DNA of 64,000 nucleotides from Saprospiraceae bacterium (GCA_016706365.1 JADJJU010000010.1:107653-171652); one strand, 5' to 3'. Counted from the first letter of the stretch, positions 27,345 through 38,470 are shown. Program-made: numbers and translations. Notes: a model not told the origin generated them from the sequence alone.

Positions 27345-28772
27345 TTATATAAGTTGACTTTCCGGCAAGCGGGTCAGATAGAAAAGTAAATTGATAATTT
27401 GATAAGGAGCTGAATCCCAATACAAATTCCAGGTACCATCATCATAATAATTAGAAGGAATATCCCCTTTGAACGCATCGGTAGCATTAGTAAGCATTGA
27501 AGGTTCAGGCAATTTTCCCAGGACTTGTCTGCTTATCTCTCTGGTAATGCCAAGAGGATCATTCGGTGCCGGAGCCAGGTCCAGCGCCCAGATAAGCAAC
27601 TTTTCTCTCACGCCTTCCTGATAGGTGGAGTTAGTAAGGTATTGTAAAAATTTAATCCTTTGGGTAAATGTATTTTCATTAATCCAGGAATGGTATCCCG
27701 GCCAACCTGCCACATTTACGGGATTGAAAATATCCATTCCCTGATCATAAGGGCCCCATCTAAAAATCCAGATATTCTCACCTACTTCTTCTTTAGTAAG
27801 CCCAATCATTCTAGCCCATTTCACAACGCTATCCAATGGGCTGCTAATGATAGTTGTGATCCATTTTTCATCAAAGAAATGCTCGCTTTTGAATAGTTGC
27901 TTTAAAACCGGAGCGATTTCCCAATTGTTTGATTTGAAAGTTTCAGCAAGTCCGTTTACAATTTCCTGATCCACCGTTTCGTATACAAAATTCTTATACC
28001 ATTTTTGTGAAATATACCCGGCTACCTGGTCTGCACGGTGAGTAAAGATAAGATCGTGAACATCCTGATAGCCCCAATTTCCGGTTTGACCAAAAATAGT
28101 TTTGTTTGTATTATCATGATAAGAATTCTCAAAATGAGGTGTTTCGCAAGCGTACATATTGGCTCTCCATCCCGTCAAAGCTCTTGCCATCTGAGCTACA
28201 TCTGCCTGAGTATAGCCATTCGATTCGCCCATTGTAAATAATTCCATCAATTCCCTGGCGTAGTTTTCATTGGGACTTGTTGCTATGTTTTGATTCCCAT
28301 TAAGAAAGCTGAGCATAGCAGGGTTGATTCCCATTTCTTCTACGAATGTTTTGAAATTTCCAAGACAATGCTGGTGTAATAATTCAAAATAGGACCATAA
28401 GTATTTATTGCAGCCATAGACATCCTGCTGTGTCACAAAGTGGTTATGCCAGAAAAGAACAAATCTTGCTCTTCTTCCGTCAGTAAGCATTTCAGCATAC
28501 CAATCATCTCTCATTTGATCCCTGACTTCATAATACTCATCATCTCCAAACTGGTCATCAGTATAATCTGCCCAGTAAGGCCTGGTGGGTAAAGGTGCAT
28601 TTTTTACTCCATCCAGTAATTGATCTACAAGCTCTGAGGGAGTCATTTGCAAAGCCTGCTTTATTTCTTCAGGTGTGGGACCCATTCCCAGTCGTCGATA
28701 CAGATGTATGACCCGCTCTGTGTTCCAGGGTTTGAAAGGGGACGGTATGTACGCATTTAAGCCTTCACTCAT
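27345..28772 (-). CDS. DUF1800 family protein
   Basis: This 475-residue protein starts at the Met at 28772 (MSEGLNAYIPSPFKPW); the in-frame extension upstream is not signal-like. Family features are ERVIHLYRRLGMGPTPEEI near the start, then RARFVLFWHNHFVTQ, NENYARELMELFTMGESNGY (about 190-210), a segment containing ALTGWR, and FNPVNVAGWPGYHSWINEN near 370. It has no Tat or Sec signal, which is unusual for a partner of a Tat-exported DUF1501 protein. Function is not known for the family. It is the first gene of the two-gene unit with the DUF1501 gene. Confidence 0.88.
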   Translation of the reverse strand: MSEGLNAYIPSPFKPWNTERVIHLYRRLGMGPTPEEIKQALQMTPSELVDQLLDGVKNAPLPTRPYWADYTDDQFGDDEYYEVRDQMRDDWYAEMLTDGRRARFVLFWHNHFVTQQDVYGCNKYLWSYFELLHQHCLGNFKTFVEEMGINPAMLSFLNGNQNIATSPNENYARELMELFTMGESNGYTQADVAQMARALTGWRANMYACETPHFENSYHDNTNKTIFGQTGNWGYQDVHDLIFTHRADQVAGYISQKWYKNFVYETVDQEIVNGLAETFKSNNWEIAPVLKQLFKSEHFFDEKWITTIISSPLDSVVKWARMIGLTKEEVGENIWIFRWGPYDQGMDIFNPVNVAGWPGYHSWINENTFTQRIKFLQYLTNSTYQEGVREKLLIWALDLAPAPNDPLGITREISRQVLGKLPEPSMLTNATDAFKGDIPSNYYDDGTWNLYWDSAPYQIINLLFYLTRLPESQLI

Positions 28773-28878
28773 GATATATAAGGATGATTTCATCCAAATA
28801 TAAAGCGATTCTTTAAAACTGAGCACACATATTTTAATTAAACTGCATAAAAACTGTTACCACATTCAATAAATCATT

Positions 28879-28886
28879 TAAATTTG
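28879..28886 (+). promoter_or_regulatory. Bacteroidetes -7 promoter element of the large secreted protein
   Basis: TAAATTTG, an exact TAnnTTTG, lies 23 bp before the ATG at 28910. No exact -33 TTTG box is present. Confidence 0.5.
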
Positions 28887-28909
28887 GCTTAACACTAATC
28901 GAGCAACCT

Positions 28910-31900
28910 ATGTATCGTACATTATACACACTTGCCACCATATTAATTGCATGCTTGGCACTGAATGCGCAAACCGAGACATTACTTAAGGAAGACTTTA
29001 ATTCTTGCGAGCTTACTGCAGGTTGGAATGTGGTGATTGATGGCAATCCGGATGCAGTCTGGTACATAGGAACTCCAAGAAATCCGCAATCAGATAGCAG
29101 TAGTATTGATGGTACTTGTATGCTTATTATAGATGATGATGCCACAGGTGATAATACGCCGGCTTACATTTGGAAGATGACATCCCCTGAATTCTCCGGT
29201 AACAGACATTCCAATTTAATTTTCACAGCAGATGTACATTTAAGAGATGCGGGCGAATCATTCAGAATATTGCTGGACAATGGAACTGAATTGATCGAAT
29301 TGCGAAAATTCGAAGGCAGAAATTATTCAGGAACTCAATTTTCTGAGTTTGTAAAAGTTAGTGTTGACCTTAGCTTTTATCAATCCGATAATATGCGGCT
29401 GATATTTGAATACAATGACAATAGCAAATGGGGATGGTGGGCCGGTGTCGACAATATACTCGTAGAAGGCTCAGGAAATGCAGACATTCTAATTGCTGAG
29501 AATTTTGATAAATGTGAGACACCTCAGGGTTGGACAGCCATCATAGAAAATGGTGAATTGCCCTGGACGATAGGAAAAGTGAATAATGGGAATGCAGGAA
29601 CTAATGTGAGTATGAATGGAACATGCTTCATGTTTTTTGATGATGATCTTGCCGGAGAATTTGCAGAACCTTCAAGGGTTACGATGCTAAGCCCTGTTTT
29701 TGACGGTACAAAATATGCAACTTACGCACTAAGCTTTGACCTTATTTTTAGAACCTATTCTCAAACTGAATATTTTGAAGTAGGTGTACTAGATAATGGG
29801 AGATACAGACCTGTGCATGTTAATACTACCCAGGTGGCAGGCAACAATTTCTCAGTTTTTGAAAATATTAGTCTTGACTTGTCGAAATTCAAAGGGGAAA
29901 ACCTGCAATTGTACTTCAAATATGATGATTCAGGTGGTTGGAACTGGTGGGTTGGAATAGACAATATAAAACTGGTCGGAGAAGGAAGCGTCAATGATTT
30001 TTGCGCAAAAGCATTGCCAATAAATGTAGGTGAAGACTGCATCGAATTTGATATGGAAGTGGCTTTTGCTGCTCAGGATATTCCAATGAGTTGTAATTCA
30101 AGTCCTACCGGTACTTTATGGTATAGCTTTGATCAGACACAAAATGGCGTTCTGGAAGCTCATGTTTCAGGTTCAAATTTTAACGATATTATTGAAATTT
30201 TCAAAGGGGATCAATGTGCTGATCTTGAACCGGTCATTTGTAAAGACAGAGATGAGTATGGATTCTATGGAGAAAAATCAACACAAGTCCTGGAAGCAGG
30301 AAAATACTTTATTAGGGTTAGCGGGAAAGCTGCTGAATTTGGAAAAGGAAGTGGTCAGGGATGTTTAAAAGTCATGCAGCTAGGCACTGAAGCCACTCCT
30401 CCTGCCAATGAAGACTGTGGCAATGCCAGACAAATTGAAATTAATCAACCTTGTATAGTGCAGACAAATCTGGATGCCCTCAATCCGGAGAATTTTCCCT
30501 CTATCAATGAGAGATCGCGTGCAGATGTTTGGTTTAGTTTCACCGCATTGGATGAAAGTGCTTTATCCATTATTTCCGGATCAGATTTTTCTGATGTATT
30601 AACTATCTGGGAAGGTAATTGTGATCAGTTATCAGAAGTCATCAGCAATGAACATGGGGCAGAACTTATTTTCAAAGATCCTGTTCCCGGCAAAACATAT
30701 CTGCTTCAATTGAGCGGATATTTTTCTACTTTAGAAGGGGCTAGTTGTCTTGAAATTAAAACTGTTGAGCTCGAAACTACCAATGACCTGTGCACAACAG
30801 CTAAGCCACTTACTTTAAATGCTGATTGTGAAAGCAGCAACAATTCGGGGGCGACATTTTCAGGAATAATCCCTGCCTGTGACCCACTTGCAGATGCAGA
30901 TGTGTGGTACACATTCACTGCGTCCGAAAGTAATATGTATTTGAGAAATAAGAGTGAATTCCTCAGTACGATTTCTATTTACAAAGGAGACTGTCAGGAA
31001 CTGGAATCAGTTTTTTGTAATAAAACTCAGCATGCCTGTGATGGTTATTTGCATGTATCAAACCTTGAAGCCGGACAAGAGTATTTCATCCAGATTGCTT
31101 CTCGGGGAAAGTTTCCCGGATTAAACAGAGGGAGCACTTGTGTAGAAATAATTTCTCCATCTAATTTACCTGATTGGGAACCATTAACAGTATCTGCACA
31201 AGCTGTCTGTGTAAGTAAAAATGCTGTTTTGATTTTACCGGAAGCCACAGGTGGTGCAGGAAATTACAGTTTTACCGGAAATGCTCTTCTAAGTCCGATT
31301 TTAAGTTTGGAAGAATATCATGTAGAAGCAACAGACAGCGATGGATGTGTGGATTTCTTCAGAGGTATAGCTCCTGACTGTTCACAAATGGATTGCAATG
31401 TATTTTTTGAAATAGAGACCACTTCATTAAAATGTTTTGGAGAATCAGACGGAAAGGCCGGAATCGAAATCGCGGGAGGTGTCTCACCTTATAATTATGA
31501 ATGGTCAAATAATGCAACTTCTTCAAATATTGAAAACTTAGTTGCCGGCACTTATTCTGTTACTGTCAGTGACAGAGGAGGATGTGAAGAAGTATTAACT
31601 TTTGAAATTGAACAGCCTGAGGCTTTAGTAATTACAACCGAGGTGATTGATGAGGTATATGGACAAGGTGTAATTACTTTAAATGTAAATGGTGGAACTG
31701 CACCTTATACATATTGGTGGTCAATCGGTGGTAATTCGTTTGAAGATGATAATGTGTTGGACAACTTGACACCGGGAACTTATTCCGCCAGGATTATAGA
31801 CGCAAATGGTTGTGAAATAACAACGGGAGACCTTGTCATCACACAAACTACTTCAACAGTCTCCGGATCTTTACCATCAGGTATGCAGATGTATCCGAAT

Positions 31901-32122
31901 CCTGTAGCCAATGAATTGATTCTTGCATTCAAAGCCAATTTCCAGGGTGAATGGAATGTCAGAGTGCTTTCAGGAACAAGCCAATTGCTGATTTCAGAAA
32001 AAATCAATCTTCAGCAAGGTGGAAAATTGATGATCGATGTGAGTGAATTATTGAACGGTATGTATTTCATTGATATCATCCAGGGCGATAAAATTTACTC
32101 AAGCAAATTTATCAAGCACTAG
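28910..32122 (+). CDS. Large T9SS-secreted protein with SprB repeats
   Basis: The 1070-residue exoprotein has a signal peptide (MYRTLYTLATILIACLALNAQ). Two jelly-roll-like domains follow (about 25-165 and 170-330), each starting with a Cys pair and containing NWWVGIDNIKLVG/KWGWWAGVDNILVEG. Three PPC-like beta domains come next (about 335-480, 490-620, 625-760), with repeated (V/L)WYSF/VWFSFTA/VWYTFTA and YFIQIA motifs. Two SprB repeats follow (about 840-970; GTYSVTVSDRGGCEE and GTYSARIIDANGCEI). A type A sorting domain ends the chain (LNGMYFIDIIQGDKIYSSKF). It is probably a surface or released adhesin. It is transcribed alone. Confidence 0.85.
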   Translation: MYRTLYTLATILIACLALNAQTETLLKEDFNSCELTAGWNVVIDGNPDAVWYIGTPRNPQSDSSSIDGTCMLIIDDDATGDNTPAYIWKMTSPEFSGNRHSNLIFTADVHLRDAGESFRILLDNGTELIELRKFEGRNYSGTQFSEFVKVSVDLSFYQSDNMRLIFEYNDNSKWGWWAGVDNILVEGSGNADILIAENFDKCETPQGWTAIIENGELPWTIGKVNNGNAGTNVSMNGTCFMFFDDDLAGEFAEPSRVTMLSPVFDGTKYATYALSFDLIFRTYSQTEYFEVGVLDNGRYRPVHVNTTQVAGNNFSVFENISLDLSKFKGENLQLYFKYDDSGGWNWWVGIDNIKLVGEGSVNDFCAKALPINVGEDCIEFDMEVAFAAQDIPMSCNSSPTGTLWYSFDQTQNGVLEAHVSGSNFNDIIEIFKGDQCADLEPVICKDRDEYGFYGEKSTQVLEAGKYFIRVSGKAAEFGKGSGQGCLKVMQLGTEATPPANEDCGNARQIEINQPCIVQTNLDALNPENFPSINERSRADVWFSFTALDESALSIISGSDFSDVLTIWEGNCDQLSEVISNEHGAELIFKDPVPGKTYLLQLSGYFSTLEGASCLEIKTVELETTNDLCTTAKPLTLNADCESSNNSGATFSGIIPACDPLADADVWYTFTASESNMYLRNKSEFLSTISIYKGDCQELESVFCNKTQHACDGYLHVSNLEAGQEYFIQIASRGKFPGLNRGSTCVEIISPSNLPDWEPLTVSAQAVCVSKNAVLILPEATGGAGNYSFTGNALLSPILSLEEYHVEATDSDGCVDFFRGIAPDCSQMDCNVFFEIETTSLKCFGESDGKAGIEIAGGVSPYNYEWSNNATSSNIENLVAGTYSVTVSDRGGCEEVLTFEIEQPEALVITTEVIDEVYGQGVITLNVNGGTAPYTYWWSIGGNSFEDDNVLDNLTPGTYSARIIDANGCEITTGDLVITQTTSTVSGSLPSGMQMYPNPVANELILAFKANFQGEWNVRVLSGTSQLLISEKINLQQGGKLMIDVSELLNGMYFIDIIQGDKIYSSKFIKH

Positions 32123-32342
32123 AAATAAAACCGGATCTTCTGAAATTATGCTGTATTACAATTCGCTTAAAACATCTGTGTATCATTCTGAATGGTAGAT
32201 TTGCAGAAATTTGCAGAAATTTTCAGAGTTTGCCTGCGCCTAATTTGGAATTGAAGATGCACTTATCACCTATAACATCTTATTTTCAGGTTAATCGTTG
32301 AGATGCTCGAAGTGAACATCCCAGTTAAATTACTATCGATTC

Positions 32343-34355
32343 ATGTCAACTTCCAATTATCCGGAATTCAAAATTATTTTAGTAGTAAAAGAACCTGCAC
32401 AACAGGATGCTTTCGAAAAAATATTTCTTGAATCCCATTTCAAAAATACCATTATACATACGGTTTCAGAAAGCGAGGAAATATTTCCTATTCTTGAGTC
32501 CCGATTTATTGACGCAGTTTTTATATACCACACTTCTGAAGATCCTCAAACTGAATCAATAGTCAATCTATTGCATCATTCGGATTCAAAGCTTCCGATA
32601 ATTATATTGACTTCATCTGCGACAGCGTTTGATGAGAATAAGTTATTAGCGTTGGGCGTGATAGATGGCCTTATGCTTATAGAATTGAATGCTGCAAAAA
32701 TTGAACATATAATGCTCACAGTTTCCAGGATAAAAGTATTCCGGAATGAACAATCTGCATTATCCCTGGAACTTAAAGAAAAAGATAAACTCCTTGAGAA
32801 GATTACGCATTCCTCTCCAAATATCATTTATGTTAATGACATAGAGTCAGGCGCAAATCTGTTTCATAATAATCAGATCTTAAGTTTATTGGGATATTCC
32901 AAAGAGGAGATTAGCTCTCTGGGGATGATGTTATTTGATCAAATCATTGAAAAAGAAACACTGATAGATCTTAGAGAGCATTATCTAAAGATCAGACACG
33001 AATTGGAAGATGGTGCATATCTGGAAAAAGAACTTTGCATCAAAAGCAAAGAAGGTAATGAGGTTTGGTTATTCACCAGAGATACCCCATTTAAAAGAAA
33101 TTCAAATGGCAAAGTGAGCCAGGTACTTGGAACAGCTATAGATATTACGGATCGGAAGAAAGCTGAAAAGGAACTATTGGAGGCAAAAAAAATGGCTGAA
33201 GAGGCAGCCCGGGTCAAATCTGAATTTCTCTCTACTATGAGCCATGAAATTCGCACACCAATGAATGCTATTCTTGGTTTTGCTGAGTTGCTTCTGAAAA
33301 AACAACACCCTCATGAAGACACTCAGTATATAAAGGCAATCAAACAATCTGCTGATAATCTTTTGGTCATCATTAATGACATTCTGGATTTTTCCAAGAT
33401 AGAAGCGGGCAAACTGACCCTGGAGAAAATTCAATTTGACATTCATGATAAAATCAGTTTTCTGGAGCAATCATTTAGGTTCAGAGCTGAGGAAAAAGAA
33501 ATTCAATTAAAGGTGACGGTGGATCCCAAAATACCAAAATTAATTAAGGGTGATCCTTACAGACTTAATCAAATATTACTAAATCTGATCAGTAATGCCA
33601 TAAAGTTCACGAAGGCTGGATCAGTCACAATCAATGCAGAAAAATTGACAGAAAATGAACATGAAATACTTATTAAATTTGAAATAAAGGATACAGGTAT
33701 CGGAATCCCCGAGAACAAACTGGACTCCATTTTTGACAGCTTTACACAAGCACATGAAGACACTTCCCGCCAATTCGGTGGAACAGGATTGGGCCTGACC
33801 ATCACTAAAAAGCTAGTGGATTTGATGGGTGGAAATATTACAGTCGATAGTGTCAGTGGGCAAGGCTCAGTGTTCATAGTATACCTCAGATTTTCACTGG
33901 AACTCAATGAACCAGAAACTTTAACTGATACTACACCAGAAGCTTCATCAGAATTTGAATCTCCAAATATAGAGGATATTCAAATTCTCATCGCGGAAGA
34001 TAATGCTGTGAATCAATTGCTTATAAAATATATTCTGGAGGACTGGAATTTGAAATACACCATTTGCGCTAATGGACAGGAAGCTATCAATATGCTGGAA
34101 TCCAGGCATTTTGATGTTGTTCTTATGGATATTCAAATGCCTGTAATGGATGGAATCATGGCTACATCTTTGATCAGGAAAATGCCTGATCCAAAAGGTA
34201 AAGTTCCTGTCATTGCCCTTACTGCTGATGTCGTAAATAAAGAGTTCTTCAGTTCAGATGCAACCGGGTTTACAGATTACCTTATAAAACCCTTCAAGCC
34301 TAATGATCTTATGGATATGATCCACAAGTATGTTCGCAGGGGAAGAGGGGAATAA
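32343..34355 (+). CDS. Hybrid sensor histidine kinase/response regulator with PAS domain
   Basis: The 670-residue cytoplasmic hybrid kinase has no membrane segment. The order is: an N-terminal receiver-like domain (about 8-130) in which the usual phospho-Asp strand reads DAVFIYHTSEDP and so lacks the Asp; a PAS domain (about 145-280) ending with GTAIDITDRKKAEKELLEAK; HisKA with phospho-His FLSTMSHEIRTPMNAILG (about 300); HATPase with N-box NLISNAIKFTKAG and G-boxes DTGIGIPENK and FGGTGLGLTI; and a C-terminal receiver with VVLMDIQMPVMDG (about 585). There is no HPt domain or neighbouring regulator, so the output partner is elsewhere. A bidirectional terminator follows. Confidence 0.92.
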   Translation: MSTSNYPEFKIILVVKEPAQQDAFEKIFLESHFKNTIIHTVSESEEIFPILESRFIDAVFIYHTSEDPQTESIVNLLHHSDSKLPIIILTSSATAFDENKLLALGVIDGLMLIELNAAKIEHIMLTVSRIKVFRNEQSALSLELKEKDKLLEKITHSSPNIIYVNDIESGANLFHNNQILSLLGYSKEEISSLGMMLFDQIIEKETLIDLREHYLKIRHELEDGAYLEKELCIKSKEGNEVWLFTRDTPFKRNSNGKVSQVLGTAIDITDRKKAEKELLEAKKMAEEAARVKSEFLSTMSHEIRTPMNAILGFAELLLKKQHPHEDTQYIKAIKQSADNLLVIINDILDFSKIEAGKLTLEKIQFDIHDKISFLEQSFRFRAEEKEIQLKVTVDPKIPKLIKGDPYRLNQILLNLISNAIKFTKAGSVTINAEKLTENEHEILIKFEIKDTGIGIPENKLDSIFDSFTQAHEDTSRQFGGTGLGLTITKKLVDLMGGNITVDSVSGQGSVFIVYLRFSLELNEPETLTDTTPEASSEFESPNIEDIQILIAEDNAVNQLLIKYILEDWNLKYTICANGQEAINMLESRHFDVVLMDIQMPVMDGIMATSLIRKMPDPKGKVPVIALTADVVNKEFFSSDATGFTDYLIKPFKPNDLMDMIHKYVRRGRGE

Positions 34356-34394
34356 AAAACCGGTATCCGCCTGTTACAGACAAATACCGGTTTT
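34356..34394. terminator. Bidirectional terminator between convergent genes
   Basis: AAAACCGGTAT and ATACCGGTTTT form a perfect 11-bp stem around a 17-base loop, with A and T tracts on both sides. It serves both the histidine kinase (plus) and the S9 peptidase (minus). Confidence 0.8.
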
Positions 34395-34410
34395 AAAGCT
34401 TCAATATTAA

Positions 34411-36309
34411 CTATTCCTTCATTTTTTTCTCTCCTTTCAAATGCTCGTCAAGAAATGTGAGAATCGAGCCATACCCTTTTATTTGATTTTCTTTTTTTAC
34501 AAAACCATGGCCTTCATCTTCGAAAATCAGATATTCTACCGGAACACCATTTGCCTTTACAGCTGCAACCATTTCATCTGATTCGACTTGCAATACACGT
34601 GGATCCTTAGCCCCCTGAAGCACCATTGTTGGCTTGGTCACTTTATTTCCATGGAATACCGGAGATATACCATACAATCTTAAGGAATCGGCAACAGGAT
34701 CGCCCATTTCTTTGTAAAGTGCTTCTTTGAATGACTCCCACCATGGGGGAATACTTTTAAGAGTACGAAGCCAATTGGTCACACCAAAAATATTTACACC
34801 CAATGCAAATTCGTTAGGAGTATGCGTCAATGCTCTCATTACCATAAAACCGCCATAAGATCCCCCAATAATACCTACTTTACTTGTATCGATATAGTCT
34901 TGCTCCTGCATCCATTTCTTTCCCCATATGCAATCTTTCAAATCACCTTCTCCATGATCCTGATCGTCCATTTGATAGAATGTCTTGCCATAGCCACTGC
35001 TTCCGCGATTATTTACTGCGAGAACAGCATATCCGTGATTTACCAGGTACTGAATCAGTGCACTGTAGTTCTGTCTTGATTGTCCGCCGGGACCTCCATG
35101 AACCCATATTAAAGCCGGCACTTTACTATCTTTTGAAGCTTGAAGCGGCTTATAGTAAATAGCCGGAATATCCAGAGAGTCAAATGAAGGGTAACGGACG
35201 ACTTCTGCCAGTACCAAATCATCCGGTGTGATTTCAGGATTCAGATTCTGAGTAAGTTGAAAATGCTCACCAGTTTCCAAATTCATGGTGTAGAGATTGG
35301 AAGGTGAAGCAGAGCTACTCACATAGAATCTTACCCATTTTTCAGAGTCAGAAAATGTAATGCCTGTGATATCGCCACTCTCAAATTTTGGAAAATCAAG
35401 GGCCTTTCCGCTATCAGCATTGGTTACACGAACCACAGTTTTTCCATCTTCATTGATACCCATTATAAAATATTTACCTGACTTAGAAAAGTCAGCAAAC
35501 CATACATCCCATTCAGTTTTGAAAACTGTTTCTTTTGTTCCGTCAGCAAGTTCATATTTGACAAGGTATTTGTATTCTTCTCCTTCGTCAGTCATGAAAT
35601 ACATCTGTGATCCATCATCGCTAAAACATGCAAATTGATTTCCGGACAAAGCTGTGTTTACTTTTTTTATTGATCCATCTGCCAGAGTATAGAGAAAAAT
35701 GTCACTATCATTTGTATTTACCGGTTTACCCAAAACAAGTGTTTTCTTATCATTTGAAATGCCACTTATATCATATGCTTCCTCATTCTGATAAATAAGC
35801 TTTGCAGTCATACTGGCTATATCCATTTCATACAGGTCTTCAAACTTAGGATCTCGTTTGGTAGATGTATAGAAGAAGCTTTTACGATCATCTGCCCATC
35901 CCTGAAATGAAGCTCTTGCACCTTTATCAGGCGTGAGGCTTCTGGTGGATCCATGAGCCTCCTGAACATACAATTGAAACAGTTCATCGCCATTATTGTC
36001 CATCATATACAGAAATCGATCATCCTCCGGAAAGAATGAAAGTGCATAGACGGAGGCATTTTCAGAAGAGGTCAATGGTGTCATTTCTCCCCCCTGTACC
36101 GACAAAGTGTATGCATTAAAAATGCCACTTTTATCACTGCTTATCAGGATTTTACTATCATCATGAGAGAATGATCCCCCATTCACCACTGTGGTATTTA
36201 TAAATTGCTCAATGGTATAAGATTTTACTTCGCGCGGGGCCGGATCTTTTTTCGAGCAGGCCATAAAAATTGAAATGAAAAATAATAGAGGCAGCAGTTT
36301 GGTTCTCAT
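34411..36309 (-). CDS. S9 family (prolyl oligopeptidase-type) peptidase lipoprotein
   Basis: The 632-residue serine peptidase has a lipobox signal ([14 protein letters not shown], Cys at about 18), so it is envelope-anchored. The first 370 residues form a WD/beta-propeller-like domain, and the last 260 an alpha/beta-hydrolase domain. The catalytic Ser is in [13 protein letters not shown] (about 475-487), the Asp in LQGAKDPRV (about 575) and the His in [12 protein letters not shown] (about 608). Its likely role is cleavage of peptides in the periplasm or at the cell surface. It is a single gene converging on the histidine kinase. Confidence 0.92.
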   Translation of the reverse strand: MRTKLLPLLFFISIFMACSKKDPAPREVKSYTIEQFINTTVVNGGSFSHDDSKILISSDKSGIFNAYTLSVQGGEMTPLTSSENASVYALSFFPEDDRFLYMMDNNGDELFQLYVQEAHGSTRSLTPDKGARASFQGWADDRKSFFYTSTKRDPKFEDLYEMDIASMTAKLIYQNEEAYDISGISNDKKTLVLGKPVNTNDSDIFLYTLADGSIKKVNTALSGNQFACFSDDGSQMYFMTDEGEEYKYLVKYELADGTKETVFKTEWDVWFADFSKSGKYFIMGINEDGKTVVRVTNADSGKALDFPKFESGDITGITFSDSEKWVRFYVSSSASPSNLYTMNLETGEHFQLTQNLNPEITPDDLVLAEVVRYPSFDSLDIPAIYYKPLQASKDSKVPALIWVHGGPGGQSRQNYSALIQYLVNHGYAVLAVNNRGSSGYGKTFYQMDDQDHGEGDLKDCIWGKKWMQEQDYIDTSKVGIIGGSYGGFMVMRALTHTPNEFALGVNIFGVTNWLRTLKSIPPWWESFKEALYKEMGDPVADSLRLYGISPVFHGNKVTKPTMVLQGAKDPRVLQVESDEMVAAVKANGVPVEYLIFEDEGHGFVKKENQIKGYGSILTFLDEHLKGEKKMKE

Positions 36310-36506
36310 ATCTTGTTTTGTTTAATGACAGAAAAATCGAACTTAAATATATGAAGATCAATGTGTATTGTCCCAAAGAATTCAATTTGATAGACTAAGG
36401 CATAAAATACACTGTTAAGTGGACAAATAACTCAGATGAAATCATCCGGAATGAATTTAAAAATTAAGTTGTAAATTGTCTGTATTAAATCAGAGATGTA
36501 GCGCGT

Positions 36507-38118
36507 ATGAATCACGACTGTGATTTCCTGGTAATTGGTTCCGGATTTGGAGGAAGTGTCTCGGCTATGAGACTGGCAGAAAAGGGTTATTCTGTAATAG
36601 TGCTGGAAAAAGGCAAAGAATACAAAACAGAAGATTTTCCAAAAACCAACTGGCAAATCAGAAAATATCTATGGCTTCCCTTTTTGCGATGCTTTGGAAT
36701 TCAGGAACTCACATTCTTCAGTAAATTATTTGTAATCCGGGGTGTTGGTGTAGGTGGGGAAGCCTCGTATATGCAAATACACATCTGATTCCGTCAGATG
36801 ATTTTTTTTAAGCTTCCAACCTGGATCGGATCCAAAGATTGGAAAAATATACTGATGCCTTATTATAATAAAGCAAAATTTATGCTTGGCACTACTGCCT
36901 ACAATAAGCGATACACAGCGGATAATGTGTTACTGGATATTGCCAAAGAAATGGGTCGTGAGCATACTTTCAAAAATGTAGATGTAGGTGTTTACTTTGG
37001 AGATTCAGCAGATGAAAAGGATCCGTACTTCGGAGGTGAGGGGCCTGCAAGAAAAGGCTGTACAGAATGTGCAGGCTGTATGGTGGGTTGCCGCCACAAT
37101 GCAAAAAATACGCTGGACAAAAACTATCTTCATTTTGCCCGAAAATATGGTGCTGCAATTCATGCTGAAGAACAAGTGGTCAAAATAGAATACAAAGATT
37201 CATATTACCAGGTGGAAACTACCCGTTCCACATCGTTTTTCTCCAAAAGAAAAGTATATCGTTCCAAAGGAATTATCATGTCCGCAGGTGTAATTGGAAC
37301 ATTGGAAATTTTACTGCAACAGAAGCATAAACTCAAAACACTTCCCTTGCTTTCTGATTGCCTTGGCAAGCAAAGTTCGAACAAACTCAGAATCTTTATG
37401 TGGAGCAACTTCTGCGAATCTCAAATTGAATCATGGAATTGCGATCTCCTCCGGATTTTACCCTGATGAAAATACGCATGTGGAGATTGTAAAATTCCCT
37501 GACAAATCCAGTGCGATGGGAATGTTGGCCGGGTTTTCTGCCGGTCCGGGTATTGGAATAGTGCGAATTTTAAAGATGATGGGGCATATGATTTCAAAGC
37601 CGGGCAAAATTCTCCCCTGGCTATTTAAATATAAATGGGCAAGCAGATCAGTGATACTTTTGGTGATGCAGACATTTGACAATTCAATGAGGATGACCTA
37701 TAAAAAAGGCTTATTCTCCGGATTAAAAATCAAGCCGGAAGGGACAGGAAAAGTACCTGCTTATATAGAAGTCGGCCAAAAAGTAGCCAATGCATTTGCA
37801 GCAAAAACAAATGGTTTTTCTCAAAATGGAATTACTGAAATTGCATTCAATATGTCGACAACAGCGCATATTTTAGGAGGAACTCCTATGGGTACGAATG
37901 CTTCTAATGGTGTGATCAATGAAAAAATGGAAGTCTTTAATTATCCAAATATGTACATTGTTGATGGTTCTGTCATTCCCGGTAATCCGGGAGTCAACCC
38001 CAGCCTGACTATCACTGCATTGGCTGAATATGCCATGGATCAGATTCCTGAAAAGGAAGGGAATATTAATATTAGTCTGAAGTCTGTGCTGGAGAAGAAA
38101 GGGATTGAGATGCCATAA
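36507..38118 (+). CDS. GMC-family FAD oxidoreductase (cholesterol-oxidase-like), split into three frames
   Basis: The FAD-binding start is DCDFLVIGSGFGGSVSAMRL. A Cys-rich segment (GCTECAGCMVGCRHNAKNTL) and the C-terminal signature GGTPMGTNASNGVI, ending NPGVNPSLTITALAEYAM, mark a GMC oxidoreductase of about 535 residues. Frames are 36507-36788, 36798-37466 and 37294-38118. One more G at 36756-36759 restores GVGVGGGSLVYANTHLIPSD. One T fewer at 36802-36809 restores DDFFKLPTWIGSKDW. One A fewer at 37372-37374 restores LSDCLGKQVRTNSESLCG. All domains are complete once repaired, so the breaks are probably sequence errors. It is transcribed alone; substrate unknown. Confidence 0.85.
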
Positions 38119-38238
38119 GAAGGCTTTTAGCTATTGGCTTTTAGCTATTGGCGAACAGCCGGTGTAAGTTACGAGTGTGGACTCTATACCGACTTTGCAC
38201 ATGCCTTAGCTTCCGGCTTCTGACGCAACAGCCGAGTT

Positions 38239-38279
38239 CGCCCATTCAGGGCTGACGCGCTGTAAGCCCTGAATGGGCG
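38239..38279. repeat. Perfect 15-bp GC-rich inverted repeat
   Basis: CGCCCATTCAGGGCT and AGCCCTGAATGGGCG are exact reverse complements around an 11-base loop. There is no T tract, so it is not an ordinary terminator. It sits 120 bp after the GMC gene at the head of a tandem repeat. Confidence 0.75.
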
Positions 38280-38289
38280 CAATATGTCA

Positions 38290-38470
38290 GCGAGGCGGTG
38301 CAACCCCTCGCGAAAAAGCCCGATTGAATGACTAACCCAAATATTGCGGTGCAACCCCTCGCGAAAAAGCCCGGTTAAACAACCAACCCAAATATTACCG
38401 CGCCACCTCACACGAAAAGCACGGTTGAAGAACCAATCCAAATATTGCGGCACCGCTACTCGCAAAAATA
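38290..38470. repeat. Tandem repeat of about 51 bp, roughly 3.5 copies
   Basis: Units start near 38290, at 38341, 38392 and 38442. The core is ATATTGCGGTGCAACCCCTC followed by GCGAAAAAGCCCGGTT and an ACCAACCCAA end; copies diverge progressively to the right. The 520-bp gap between the GMC gene and the glutamine synthetase terminator holds only this repeat, the inverted repeat and a short direct repeat (CTTTTAGCTATTGG twice near 38125). I see no gene in it. Confidence 0.7.

Noticed and set aside
38184..38465. 93-residue minus-strand frame
   Set aside because: It is made of the 51-bp tandem repeat and the inverted repeat; repeated SHSIGLFREGLHR-type text reflects the DNA repeat, not a protein family.
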